DNA of 64,000 nt from Saprospiraceae bacterium (GTDB lineage Bacteria > Bacteroidota > Bacteroidia > Chitinophagales > Saprospiraceae). Under the pieces are notes generated by a model. It was given only the letters and a program-made list of their open reading frames with translations, ran no database searches and had not been told where the DNA came from. Where the stretch lies: NCBI GenBank assembly GCA_029263015.1, contig JAJCYI010000245.1, positions 1-64,000 on the forward strand, in the 5' to 3' direction. Positions 33,212 through 43,500 of the stretch are shown here, one piece after another. The first letter of the stretch is position 1, and the number at the start of each line of letters is the position of its first letter. The position numbers were made by a program, and so were the translations under genes.

Positions 33212-35848
33212 ATGAAAAAAATCATACCCTTTTTTTTCTTTTTCATCGCTATTCTCGCTCTTCAGGCCGAGACTTACGGCATCTTCGTGGACGGTAGTTA
33301 CTCGCCGTCCAAAAAGAAAGATAGCACCATGGACAAGGTAATAGACAGCCGTTTAGCCGAGGCCGACAAACAGATGGGACGGCTATTCCCTGCAAGCAAG
33401 CGGGAAAAGGTTGATTCGAAAGCTAAGTTGCTGGCTGCACTGAAAGCCATCAAATGCAAATGTGGCGATGAAATCAACGTTACCATGATGGGGCATGGGG
33501 AAAGGGGGCGTTTTGTGTTCTCTAAATCAAATGGCAAAGAAAAATTCATTACTGCAAAAGAACTGCGAGAAGCATTGGGCGCTTCGGCTGTTGAGTGTTG
33601 TTGCAAAATCAATATTGTCATTTTCTCCTGCCACAGCGGGTCTATGCTAAATGAACTTTTGGAAGAAGAACATGTCAAATCTGTTTATACCAGTTGTTTG
33701 GGGTTTCAGAAAAGCCACACCTCTATCTTTTTCGAAAATAAAACAACCTTTGTGGATTTAGGGGATTGGATGAAGGGCTTTAATCATGACCTCGCCCTCG
33801 TCCGCAATGCAAAGAATATGGCCGATGCTTTCGAGCAGGCCGCCCTCACTGCCCGCGAAAGAACACCTATTGATTTTGTCCGGAAGGAAACCCCCATGGG
33901 TTGGAAGCGCGGCGATCACAAAATATTGGCGCATGTGAGCGGCTCCCCTGTCAAGATTCGGATAGGGCGACGACTATGGACTCGGATTAAAGTAACCTAC
34001 TATGAGCCACACTGGATGCGTGGTAGGGAGGAATGGATTTACTTTACTGATAAACCGCCGGGGAAATACCGAAAATGCAATTGGATAACCAGTACTGTTA
34101 CCTTCGGCCATCCCAAAGACAGAATTATTTTTACTGGAGAAATTACGCATACCAAAGCCCCCACAGAGCAGATATTGGCTCACGTACTAAGTGGATACGG
34201 GGACAAAAAAAATATTAAGGTGCATACGGTTTCACCCAAATGGCAATTCTGCAAAAAACAATTCCTTTATTACGAAGACAAAAAGAAAATCAACCCCAAA
34301 CTGGTTCGTTGCAATTGGATTCGCCAAACCGTTAGTGTTACTGATCCGGGTCAAAGATTTCATACCAAAGACCCCATTAATCCAGCGACACCTACTTTTA
34401 GGATAAGGTTTCATGTAGAAAAATACGACCCCAAAACACATATCCTGAGCGGTAAGCCCCTCAACACGGATGGCAAAAAAGCTGACAATTGGTTGAATGG
34501 CTACACAACGATTATTATCCCTCCTAATGAAAGGGGCAAGATGACGGGCATCAAAAAATGCGATAATATCTTCGTTGACATCACCATGTCCGATCAGGGC
34601 AACAAGCCACCTACTGGAAGCAACATTCGAAAGGTACACCGCGATGTGGTAAATGGCTATTCCTATGACATCGCTGCAAACACCGCGCGGCCACATGCCC
34701 CGACCCTTGTGGGGACAATAGTACCAAAGGTCACACTGACCAATGTTGGCGAGCAAGACATGGGGTTTGATGTGGAAGTGGCCATCGGCAAGCTGGGCAA
34801 CGGCGATTGGATAGCCGAGTGGATCCAAAGCAACCCTCCGTCTGGTGGCAATATTTGGACAAAATACCAGACCATTGATAACCTAGGTGCAGCGCAATCC
34901 ATCGAGGTGAGCTTCGGCAACTTCCGTTTTATACCAAATACAGACTATACAATGGTGTTTGCCGTCCGATCCGAAAAGGACGAAGTAGAAAGGAACGACA
35001 CCACAAGCATCCATTTCCGCTTCGATGGTCAGGTGTCGGCCAAAGTGCCCGATGGGGTCGGCATCAGTGCCAGTGGTACTGGTCGTACAACTGGCGGGGT
35101 AGTCATTGTCAATATTCAAAACCCGCACGATTCGGCGGTGGTGTTGGAATTAGGCCCTTTCCTCATCCCCAGTGATGGCCAGTCCCAACCTTATGTGATC
35201 CCACAAGTTACGGAGGCAATCGTTCCAGCAGGAGAGCAGATCAGCATACCGTTGACTGGCTATTGTGTTGATGTCCGCAAGCCACCCGTTTCGGCAGGCA
35301 GCAGCGTGGTGGATTTTAAAGAATGGATTACCCCGGCCACAATGCAGCCTGTTTCGTTGGACGGGGCAGTACCCCCACTGGATGCCTTTTCCTACCATCC
35401 CATTTCCAAACAAAAAACGGTAAAATCCCCAGCAACGGTTATTACCTACCCCGGTTCGGACAAGCCCTTTCAGTGGACCATAGACATTGCCAGACACCCC
35501 AAAGAGGCCGCCCCTTATATCTTCAATGCGGTGGAGTCCATCTCGCTGGCATACGATGAACTATACGACACCGACAATATCCAGACACCCTTCAATTCTG
35601 ATTTGATAAAAGAAAAAAAGGCCGTCGTGCAGCACACCTTGTGGAAATATACCACGGCATTGGAAGGGGGGAATTATACAGTTGAAGATTTCAAAAAAAA
35701 TGCAGTGAAAGAAGCCGAATCCATTTTGAAACAACCTCTGAATGTTGCGCCAACTGCTGTGCAGGAACAAGTGGCAGGAGGTATTGCTTCATTTTGGGAT
35801 TCTTTTGAAGCGGTCGGGGTTCATGCCAAGGTGCTGAAAAAGGGCTGA
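33212..35848 (+). CDS. Legumain/caspase-like (clan CD) peptidase fused to the shared 'SFEAVG' domain
   Basis: An 878-residue exported protein. The ATG at 33212 is chosen because it begins the signal peptide (KKIIPFFFFFIAILAL); the longer frame from 33056 overlaps the previous gene. The N-terminal domain (20-200) has the clan CD dyad: INVTMMGHGERG (His95) and INIVIFSCHSGSML (Cys140), followed by SVYTSCLGFQKS. The Cys-x-SGSM block is closer to C13 legumain than to C14 caspases. Residues about 240-420 hold two related beta units sharing RCNWIxxTV. A CARDB-like beta domain follows at about 500-610, and the shared unnamed domain fills 612-878 (35045-35845). Function unknown; exported processing or surface-maturation protease is an inference. 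Confidence 0.8.
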   Translation: MKKIIPFFFFFIAILALQAETYGIFVDGSYSPSKKKDSTMDKVIDSRLAEADKQMGRLFPASKREKVDSKAKLLAALKAIKCKCGDEINVTMMGHGERGRFVFSKSNGKEKFITAKELREALGASAVECCCKINIVIFSCHSGSMLNELLEEEHVKSVYTSCLGFQKSHTSIFFENKTTFVDLGDWMKGFNHDLALVRNAKNMADAFEQAALTARERTPIDFVRKETPMGWKRGDHKILAHVSGSPVKIRIGRRLWTRIKVTYYEPHWMRGREEWIYFTDKPPGKYRKCNWITSTVTFGHPKDRIIFTGEITHTKAPTEQILAHVLSGYGDKKNIKVHTVSPKWQFCKKQFLYYEDKKKINPKLVRCNWIRQTVSVTDPGQRFHTKDPINPATPTFRIRFHVEKYDPKTHILSGKPLNTDGKKADNWLNGYTTIIIPPNERGKMTGIKKCDNIFVDITMSDQGNKPPTGSNIRKVHRDVVNGYSYDIAANTARPHAPTLVGTIVPKVTLTNVGEQDMGFDVEVAIGKLGNGDWIAEWIQSNPPSGGNIWTKYQTIDNLGAAQSIEVSFGNFRFIPNTDYTMVFAVRSEKDEVERNDTTSIHFRFDGQVSAKVPDGVGISASGTGRTTGGVVIVNIQNPHDSAVVLELGPFLIPSDGQSQPYVIPQVTEAIVPAGEQISIPLTGYCVDVRKPPVSAGSSVVDFKEWITPATMQPVSLDGAVPPLDAFSYHPISKQKTVKSPATVITYPGSDKPFQWTIDIARHPKEAAPYIFNAVESISLAYDELYDTDNIQTPFNSDLIKEKKAVVQHTLWKYTTALEGGNYTVEDFKKNAVKEAESILKQPLNVAPTAVQEQVAGGIASFWDSFEAVGVHAKVLKKG

Positions 35849-35973
35849 TGGGATTGGGGTGTTCGACCCATTTGATTTGACATCCACAATATAACCTTAG
35901 CTGAAAGTTGTACTTCCAGATTGGTTGGGCCAGAAGAGCAACTTCTGGTTACGATTTTCAAAAAAGAAAAAAC

Positions 35974-38900
35974 ATGAAAGGATTTTCTTTTACCATCAAA
36001 AGTTGTTGCTGGGTCAGCATCATGGCACTCTTTGCCCCCAACCTCTTTGCACAACAATCAAATTCAAATATTTGGGAGGAAATGGAACTGAATGGCCGCC
36101 AATATAAAGTGCTTGGCTCTCCTACCGTGCCTAAAGATAAAAAGAAAATACCTGCATGGATTCCTATCACAGGTGGCGTCATAGCAGGAGGTGTTGTCAC
36201 TTACATTATCCTCAATGACGATGGTGGAACTGGACCGGCGACCAATCCTCCTGTGGCCAATAGTGATTCCTTTTCCGTGCCCTGCGGGCAAACGAACGGT
36301 TCTGTTGAAGTTTTGTCCAATGATACGGGAGAGGGAATTACAGTGACAAGTACTGTTCCGCCCACGGGAATTTCCATCTCCATAAACGGAGGTACTTTAC
36401 AGGTTTCGGGTATCGGGGCTTCCAATTTTTCAATTGGTTACACCATTACCGATGTGGAGGGAAGAACAGCGAGTGCCACAATACAGGTAAATGTCTCTGA
36501 TTCTGAATCTCCAACTATTACCTGCCCATCTGATATAAGTATTGATTGCGGTAGCGAAAATTCCCCTTCCACCACAGGCTCGCCCGATGCAACTGATTTA
36601 TGTGCGGGAAATGAATTGACCATTAATTTTGCCGATGATGAAACAGGATTGACAGGTTGCAATAATACCGGGACAATAGTCAGGACTTGGACGGCAACCG
36701 ATTTTGCTGGCAACAGCAGTCAATGTGCCCAATCAATTTCTATTTTGCCAGATAATAATCCACCCACCGTGAATTGTCCTGCTAACGTGACGGTGCAATG
36801 TGGGGAGGGAACTGAGCCAGCGATAACAGGTACTGCCACTGCTGAGGATAATTGCGGAAATTCACCAACTTTGGATTTTGAAGATGACAACGGTGGCCTG
36901 ACGGGCTGCAACAACACTGGCGTAATAGCCCGTACCTGGACGGCCACCGATGCTTGTGGTTTGCAACAAAGTTGCGTCCAAAATATCACGCTGGAAGATA
37001 CAACGCCGCCAACGATAAGCTGTCCTGCTACCGCCACAGTTGAATGCGATGCAAACATGGAACCTGATGTTACGGGTACAGCGACTGCTGATGACGCATG
37101 TGATTCAAATATTTCAATGTCTTTTGAAGATGATGACAGCGGCCTGACAGGATGTGGTGGAACTGGGGAAATTACACGTACCTGGACTGCTGCTGATGGT
37201 TGTGGAAATGAGCAGACTTGCTCCCAGGCCATATCAGTGGTTGACCAAACACCTCCCGAAGTGACGTGTCCTCCTGCAATCACGGCTCAATGTACCGGAC
37301 CACAAGATCCTTCTGTCACTGGGTTGCCATCGTTCTCCGATAATTGTACCGGGAATGTGCAAGCGAATTTTGAAGATGACGACAGCGGTGTGAATGACTG
37401 TATGGGCGACCTCATACGAACCTGGACCGTGACCGATGATTGTGGAAACGAGCAAACCTGTACCCAGGCTATTACCATTACTGACGATGCGCCGCCTGTC
37501 ATTGATTGCCCTTCGAACCTGACGGTTCAATGTGGTGACACCACCGATCCTGCGGAAACGGGGACTGCTTCAGTGGATTACACTTGTGGAAGCCCATCTT
37601 CTGGTTCTCTTGAATTTGCAGACGATGATTCTGGCCTCACAGGATGTAATGCCACGGGCGACCTCGCCCGCACTTGGACGGCTACAGATTCCTGTGGCCT
37701 GCAAAGCAATTGCATTCAAACAATCACTATTGAAGATACCACTGCGCCAAACATAACCTGCCCAGTTGAAGCTACGGTACAATGTGATGGTAGCATGGAG
37801 CCTGCTGAAACTGGCGAGGCGGAAGGCAGCGATGATTGTGGGTCAGCTGTGACTATAACTTTTGAAGACGATGACTCAGGACTGTCTGGCTGCAACAATA
37901 CGGGCAGTCTTGTCCGCACATGGTTGGCCACTGATGAATGTGGAAATGCATCTAATTGCACACAACAAATAACCGTAATTGACACAACTGTTCCTGAAAT
38001 CACCTGTCCGTCTAATACCATAGTAGTCTGTCTTGAACCCAATGACCCTGCAGTAACTGGTGAACCAACCGTGTCCGATAATTGCACTTCCAATCCAACG
38101 ACCACTTTTCAGGATGACGCAACAGGGGTGGTTAATTGCGTTGGTGATTTGATCCGGATCTGGACTGTTATAGACGATTGCGGGAATTCGGGCGGGTGTG
38201 TGCAAATCCTCACCGTGATACCACCAGAATGTACTTTCACCACCACCTTCGATGTGCAGGATGCAAATTGTGGCGTTTCAAATGGCGTTGCTTTGGCGAT
38301 TGTTTCTCCATCTGGCGATTATTCTTTTGAGTGGTCAAATGGCAGTAATGGCCCTGTGTTGTCCGACGTGCCTGCAGGCAGTTATTCCGTTACCATTTCT
38401 GAGATTCCATTGAGTTGTTTTCTTGTTTTCAATGTGACCATCGGAGAATTGCCCGCCCAATATGTTTCAGGTTTGCAAGTGGTTCCAGCAGATTGCCCAT
38501 TTGGGGGAGACATTAGCTTTTTTGTAGGGTCGCAAGGGAATGGTCCGATCAATATTGATGTGGAAGGGCCTAATGGAAACTTTACTATCAATAATGTACC
38601 CAATGGGGCAGAGGTGCATTTACAGGATTTCATAAATGTAGAACCTGGAAATTATATGATCCAAGTCCACGATATTTCCACTGGGCCACAATGTGTGGAA
38701 ACGTTTTTAGTTATGGTGGATCAGCTTCCCCCTTATCCGCTCGAAGTCATTCAAATAATTCCGCCATCATCACCATCGAATAATGACGGGAGCATCGTGT
38801 TGCAAGTCAATGATCCCAATCACCCACCTCCATATAATGTGTTTCTGAACGGTAATTTTATTGGTAATACACCTGATGTAATCATTGTTATCCAAAACCT

Positions 38901-39534
38901 GCCAGAAGGCATTTACGATATCCAAGTGACCGATGTGAATGGGTGCCCCTCGGAGGTTGTCACGGTAGAATTGATAGCCATGATGAAACTAGGGATTGTG
39001 GTGCCCATTAAAAATAATTTTACAACACCAACGGACTTGAACACTTATGGTACTGTAGAACATCCTCAGCGGGAGACCTGGCGTGCAACAGATTATATAC
39101 CAATGAATTGGCAGGCAATTGGGTTTTCGGGAAATTTAAGAAATGGATTGGAATTGCGCTTAGGCATGTCCCGTTCCTATGGTCTTGGTGTTTTTCAAAA
39201 CACGAATTTTCAAAATCCCCTTTCCGTTAAAATGGCGATTTGGTCGGCCAGTCAGGAAATCATTAGGCCTTTAAATATTGACGGTGGTATCATTAGGTTC
39301 GGTGCTGGACTGTACCAAAACTATTTCCAATTAAACGACCCTGCCTTGGCCAATACCAGGTTTTCAAGATTGGAACTCACCAGTCCTGTTCAAATTGGCT
39401 TTCAATTGACTTCTTCTTTTGAATTTAACATCGGTCAGTATTTTAGCTACGAACTGCCCGTTTCTATTGTATTTGGAGATGATAGCCAGCCAAGCTTTTT
39501 GTTTGGCCCAAGGGTGGTGTTCCGGCTGTATTGA
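35974..39534 (+). CDS. Giant surface protein with seven HYR-type repeats and SprB-like units
   Basis: 1186 residues from the signal-peptide ATG at 35974 (an in-frame ATG at 35908 is less likely). Order: signal peptide; a hydrophobic segment (PITGGVIAGGVVTYIIL); a cadherin-like domain with VLSNDTG; seven tandem repeats of about 82 residues, each starting PP-x-I-x-CP and carrying FEDDDSGLTGC and RTWTATDxCG; two or three SprB-like units (FEWSNGSNGPVLSDVPAGSYSVTI); and a C-terminal beta-rich domain of about 190 residues ending RVVFRLY, like an outer-membrane barrel. The repeats are cysteine-rich (HYR-like). It follows the peptidase gene by 125 bases and may be its partner or substrate. Confidence 0.85.
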   Translation: MKGFSFTIKSCCWVSIMALFAPNLFAQQSNSNIWEEMELNGRQYKVLGSPTVPKDKKKIPAWIPITGGVIAGGVVTYIILNDDGGTGPATNPPVANSDSFSVPCGQTNGSVEVLSNDTGEGITVTSTVPPTGISISINGGTLQVSGIGASNFSIGYTITDVEGRTASATIQVNVSDSESPTITCPSDISIDCGSENSPSTTGSPDATDLCAGNELTINFADDETGLTGCNNTGTIVRTWTATDFAGNSSQCAQSISILPDNNPPTVNCPANVTVQCGEGTEPAITGTATAEDNCGNSPTLDFEDDNGGLTGCNNTGVIARTWTATDACGLQQSCVQNITLEDTTPPTISCPATATVECDANMEPDVTGTATADDACDSNISMSFEDDDSGLTGCGGTGEITRTWTAADGCGNEQTCSQAISVVDQTPPEVTCPPAITAQCTGPQDPSVTGLPSFSDNCTGNVQANFEDDDSGVNDCMGDLIRTWTVTDDCGNEQTCTQAITITDDAPPVIDCPSNLTVQCGDTTDPAETGTASVDYTCGSPSSGSLEFADDDSGLTGCNATGDLARTWTATDSCGLQSNCIQTITIEDTTAPNITCPVEATVQCDGSMEPAETGEAEGSDDCGSAVTITFEDDDSGLSGCNNTGSLVRTWLATDECGNASNCTQQITVIDTTVPEITCPSNTIVVCLEPNDPAVTGEPTVSDNCTSNPTTTFQDDATGVVNCVGDLIRIWTVIDDCGNSGGCVQILTVIPPECTFTTTFDVQDANCGVSNGVALAIVSPSGDYSFEWSNGSNGPVLSDVPAGSYSVTISEIPLSCFLVFNVTIGELPAQYVSGLQVVPADCPFGGDISFFVGSQGNGPINIDVEGPNGNFTINNVPNGAEVHLQDFINVEPGNYMIQVHDISTGPQCVETFLVMVDQLPPYPLEVIQIIPPSSPSNNDGSIVLQVNDPNHPPPYNVFLNGNFIGNTPDVIIVIQNLPEGIYDIQVTDVNGCPSEVVTVELIAMMKLGIVVPIKNNFTTPTDLNTYGTVEHPQRETWRATDYIPMNWQAIGFSGNLRNGLELRLGMSRSYGLGVFQNTNFQNPLSVKMAIWSASQEIIRPLNIDGGIIRFGAGLYQNYFQLNDPALANTRFSRLELTSPVQIGFQLTSSFEFNIGQYFSYELPVSIVFGDDSQPSFLFGPRVVFRLY

Positions 39535-39731
39535 ATATTTTGGCCATGTCAAGAATTACGAGTATGTCTATAATTCTTTCTTTCAGAAAACAATGACCTA
39601 ATATTTTAACGCCGAGAGGTGCAGGTAACAAAATAAACTCTGAGTCTTTGTTTCCCCGCGTTCAAAAATTCTGTTGTCGTTTTGCAGCGCTTCTAAATGA
39701 GACAGCCATCTTTCATCAAAAAAACACTAAC

Positions 39732-40196
39732 ATGAAAAATTTATTGATTTTATTGACAATGGCAGGAATTTTCGGTTGTACCGAACCTATCTCAAAAGAA
39801 ATCTCCAAATCTCCCATTGAAGGTGTGTGGATCCGTCATATAGATATGTATCACGGACCCGACACCACAGCTTACACAAGAACCAATGTTGCCCCTGACA
39901 TAATGATTTTTACTCCCAAATATTACAGCGATGCAGGGAATTTTAGCGGCGAAAGGCGCCCGTTGATAACGGAAGATATGGCTGAATTGGAGAAACTTAA
40001 AATCAGAACCAACTACCATGCAAATTCAGGTAATTATACACTAACCGATTCGACACTTACATTTCATCCTATTACGAATATGAATCCAAACAAAATGCAG
40101 GAAAACAGTTCCATAACTTATCCAATCGAATTGGATACTGATACTTTAACCGTCTTTCTAAAAAACTGGACATTAAAAAATATTCGGTTGGAATGA
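39732..40196 (+). CDS. Lipocalin-like lipoprotein
   Basis: A 154-residue lipoprotein (MKNLLILLTMAGIFGCTEP; start chosen for this signal). The motif IEGVWIRHIDMYHGP followed by repeated strands (NYTLTDSTLTFHP, LDTDTLTVFLKNWTLKNIRLE) is the small lipocalin-like fold common in Bacteroidota lipoproteins. The role is unknown. Confidence 0.7.
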   Translation: MKNLLILLTMAGIFGCTEPISKEISKSPIEGVWIRHIDMYHGPDTTAYTRTNVAPDIMIFTPKYYSDAGNFSGERRPLITEDMAELEKLKIRTNYHANSGNYTLTDSTLTFHPITNMNPNKMQENSSITYPIELDTDTLTVFLKNWTLKNIRLE

Positions 40197-40368
40197 GAAA
40201 AGGGAAATGCCTTTTTCGATGAAAAGACTGAAAATTAAACTGAGGTTTTCGATTCGGCCAATAGAAAACGAAATTTTTCTTGTATTCTTGGAGAAAATTC
40301 AAGCATTCACCTTTGCTCCCGGATAAACGACGATATGGCCAATAATGGGTTTTCAGGGCATGCATCCG

Positions 40369-40401
40369 AGAAGCGACGCTTTTTCGAAAAGCGTCGCTTC
40401 T
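40369..40401. repeat. 15-bp hairpin of the AAGNGNCNCTT type
   Basis: AGAAGCGACGCTTTT (40369-40383) pairs with AAAAGCGTCGCTTCT (40387-40401) around TCG. Each arm contains its own smaller palindrome (AAGCGACGCTT). The 321-base gap it sits in otherwise holds only the promoter of the AsmA-type gene. Confidence 0.85.
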
Positions 40402-40429
40402 TCTGCTAATACAGGAAGACTAACGACAA

Positions 40430-40456
40430 TTGGTTGTGTATTCCTTGTTACTTTTG
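40430..40456 (+). promoter_or_regulatory. Promoter-like site of the AsmA-type gene
   Basis: TTG at 40430-40432, a 16-base spacer and TACTTTTG at 40449-40456. The ATG lies 62 bases downstream. Confidence 0.45.
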
Positions 40457-40517
40457 CCTCCCGATCAACTTATCGTTCCATTACCAACTTTGTCAATAAA
40501 ATCTGGCTCATTCCAAT

Positions 40518-43500
40518 ATGAAAATTCTAAAAAAGATCCTCTTCGCCGCCACTGTTCTTCTCGTTCTTTTCATTGGTGTACTCATCGCTATCCCTTATTT
40601 TTTTAAAGATGAAATAGTAGCGGAAATCAAAAATGCCGTCAATGAAAATCTTAATGCTACGGTGGACTTTTCCGATGTGGACATTTCCTTGCTCCGTGAT
40701 TTTCCGAACGCCAGTCTTAAGCTTATCGACTATTCCGTGACTGGAATGGATGAATTTGAAGGGGTGAAATTGGTTGCTGGAAAAGCATTTGACGTGTCGG
40801 TCAATTTTTGGTCAGCGTGGGACTTTGGCAAAGTGCCGCTCGAAATACGCTCCGTTAATTTGGAGCAGCCGGAAGTACACATCATCGTACTAAGCAATGG
40901 GAAGGAAAATTACGACATTGCCAAGTCATCAGAAGAAACCACCGCCGATTCCGACCCTTACCAAATTCAATTGCAATCCTATTCCATCACCGATGGCAAT
41001 ATTATTTACGATGACCGATTGTGGGATAGCTATTTGAATATTACTGGTCTAAATCACAGCGGGAAAGGTGATTTTACGCAAGATATATTCGACCTTCAAA
41101 CCAAAACGGATATTGATGATTTGACTTATAGGTCTGGAGGAATGTCTTATTTGAAAAAAGCAAAGTTGGATTATGGTGCCGGATTCAACATTGACATGTT
41201 GAATTCAAAATATACCTTACGGGAAAATGACCTGTCAATCAACGACTTACGATTTATATTTGATGGTTGGTTGGCATTGACACCTGATGGTGATATTGAC
41301 ATGGACCTGGCATTCAATGCGCCTCAATCTGAATTCAAATCGCTGCTTTCTATGATCCCCAACGCTTACATCGAGGGCTATGAAAATGTGATAGCAGGAG
41401 GTACTTTTAAGCTTGATGGTTTTGTAAAAGGAAAATATGGCATCTCTCCAGAGAGTTATCCCGCATTTAAAATCAACTTCAATATTGCCGAAGGCGATAT
41501 ACAATACCCCGATCTCCCGATGGGCATTTCCGGCATTAATACTGATGTTTCTGTGAATAGCCCATCCTCTGATTTGGATAAGATGTTGGTTGATGTTTCC
41601 AAATTTAACCTCCAAGTTGGCAACAACCCGATCGAAGGTTATTTCAAATTGAAAACCCCGATGTCCGACCCCGATGTCGATACTAAAATAAAAGGCATCC
41701 TCAACCTTGGTGACTTCGTTCGGGCCTTCCCAATGGAAGGTGTCGAGACCCTTAACGGCATGGTCAACATGGACTTGGCAGCACACACTAAAATGTCCAC
41801 CATCGACCAAGAGGATTATTCCAATGTTGATATGTCCGGTAATGCTTCCATCGAAAACATGGACTACGTGGCCGATGATCTGCCCCCAGTGCGCATTGAC
41901 GCAATGCGCCTGTTTCTTACCCCTAAAAATATGGAAGTCTCCAATTTTGACATGAAACTCGGAAAAAGTGACTTGAGCGGCAGCGGGAAAATCGACAACA
42001 TCCTTGCCTACTTTTCGCCCGATGCAACCATGAAAGGAGATTTTAAAATCAGGTCTAATTATTTTAATGCAGATGAGTGGATGGAAGAGGAGGAGCCAGT
42101 AGGCAGTGAGCAGTTGGCAGTTGGCAGTTCGCAAGTGGGGGAAGAGGAGGAGCTTTTTAACCGGTTTGACTTTGATGTGGATGGGGAGATCGGGAAAATG
42201 GATTATGACATTTACCAACTAACGGATTTGAGAGCAAAAGGTCATTTTACGCCTAACAAATTGACAGCGAGTAATTTAAGTGGTAAAATCGGCGATAGCG
42301 ACTTTGCTGTTTCGGGTGTGTTGAACAACGTTTGGAACTATCTTTTCAAAAACGAAACCCTTGGTGGTGACCTGAAAATGACCTCCCGATACATGAACCT
42401 CAACCAATTTATGGTGGAGGAAGAAGCAACTGAGGCAGTTCCCGAAGAAGCTACCGAACCTTTTCTTGTCCCAAGTGGCATGGACATCAATATGATTGCT
42501 GACATGGATAAGGTGATTTATGATAACTTGGAATTGAGGAATGTGAAAGGTGGATTGAAAATAGTCAATGAAGCCGTGGTTTTTGAGGACTTGACAGCTA
42601 ATTCACTCGGCGGACAAATGGCTATCAAAGGTGGCTATGATACCAAAGATCACAACAAGCCTAAGTTCGACCTGGGCATGCAACTGGCGGACATGGATTT
42701 CCAAAAGGCCTTTAACGCATTCAATACATTCCAGGCCATTGCTCCTATCGGTAAATTCATCAAAGGGAACTTCGACACACGTTTCAACATGAGCAGCGTG
42801 CTCGGCAAAGACCTCATGCCCGATCTGGAAACGCTCACTTCCGATGGTTTTATGCAGACCATAAACGGAAAAATCAGTGGCTTTGGCCCCTTGCAAAATG
42901 TGGCCAACAAACTGAACGTGGATGCCTTTAAAAATTTCGACATCAAGAATACCAAAAATTGGTTTACGGTAAAAAACGGCGAATTGGCGTTGGAAGAATT
43001 TGACCACCAATACGAGGACATTGCTATGAAAATAGGCGGCACCCACAAGATTACAGGAAGCGGAATGAGTTATTTTATCAATGCAAAAATCCCTCGGGAA
43101 AAGATCGGCAAAAACCCATTGGGTGCTGCTGCCAATTCAGGTCTCGATTTATTATCTGGTCAAGCATCGAAGTTGGGTTTGAATATAAATGCAGGCGAGT
43201 TCGTCAATGTCCGTATCGGCATCACAGGTACGATCACCGATCCAAAAATTGATATTAAATTATTGGGTACGGAAGGGGAGGCCCAAACAGTTCAGGATTT
43301 GGTCGTTGGCACAGTGAAGGATGAAACGGAAAAGGTTATTGACAAAGCCAAATCCGATGCCGAAACCAAATTGAAAGTAGAACAAGAAAAACTTGTCAAC
43401 AAGGCCAAAGCCGAGGCGGATAGCCTGACAAAAAAAGCTACAGAGGCCGCCAAGAAGAAACTGGAAGATGAAGCTAAAAAAGCTGCCGATGGCGCCACCA

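Noticed and set aside
36720-38105. Several minus-strand open frames across the HYR repeats
   Set aside because: They are periodic because the repeats on the plus strand are; all are shadows.
41247-42218. 323-codon minus-strand frame inside the AsmA-type gene
   Set aside because: Antisense shadow of a conserved gene; the protein has no family features.
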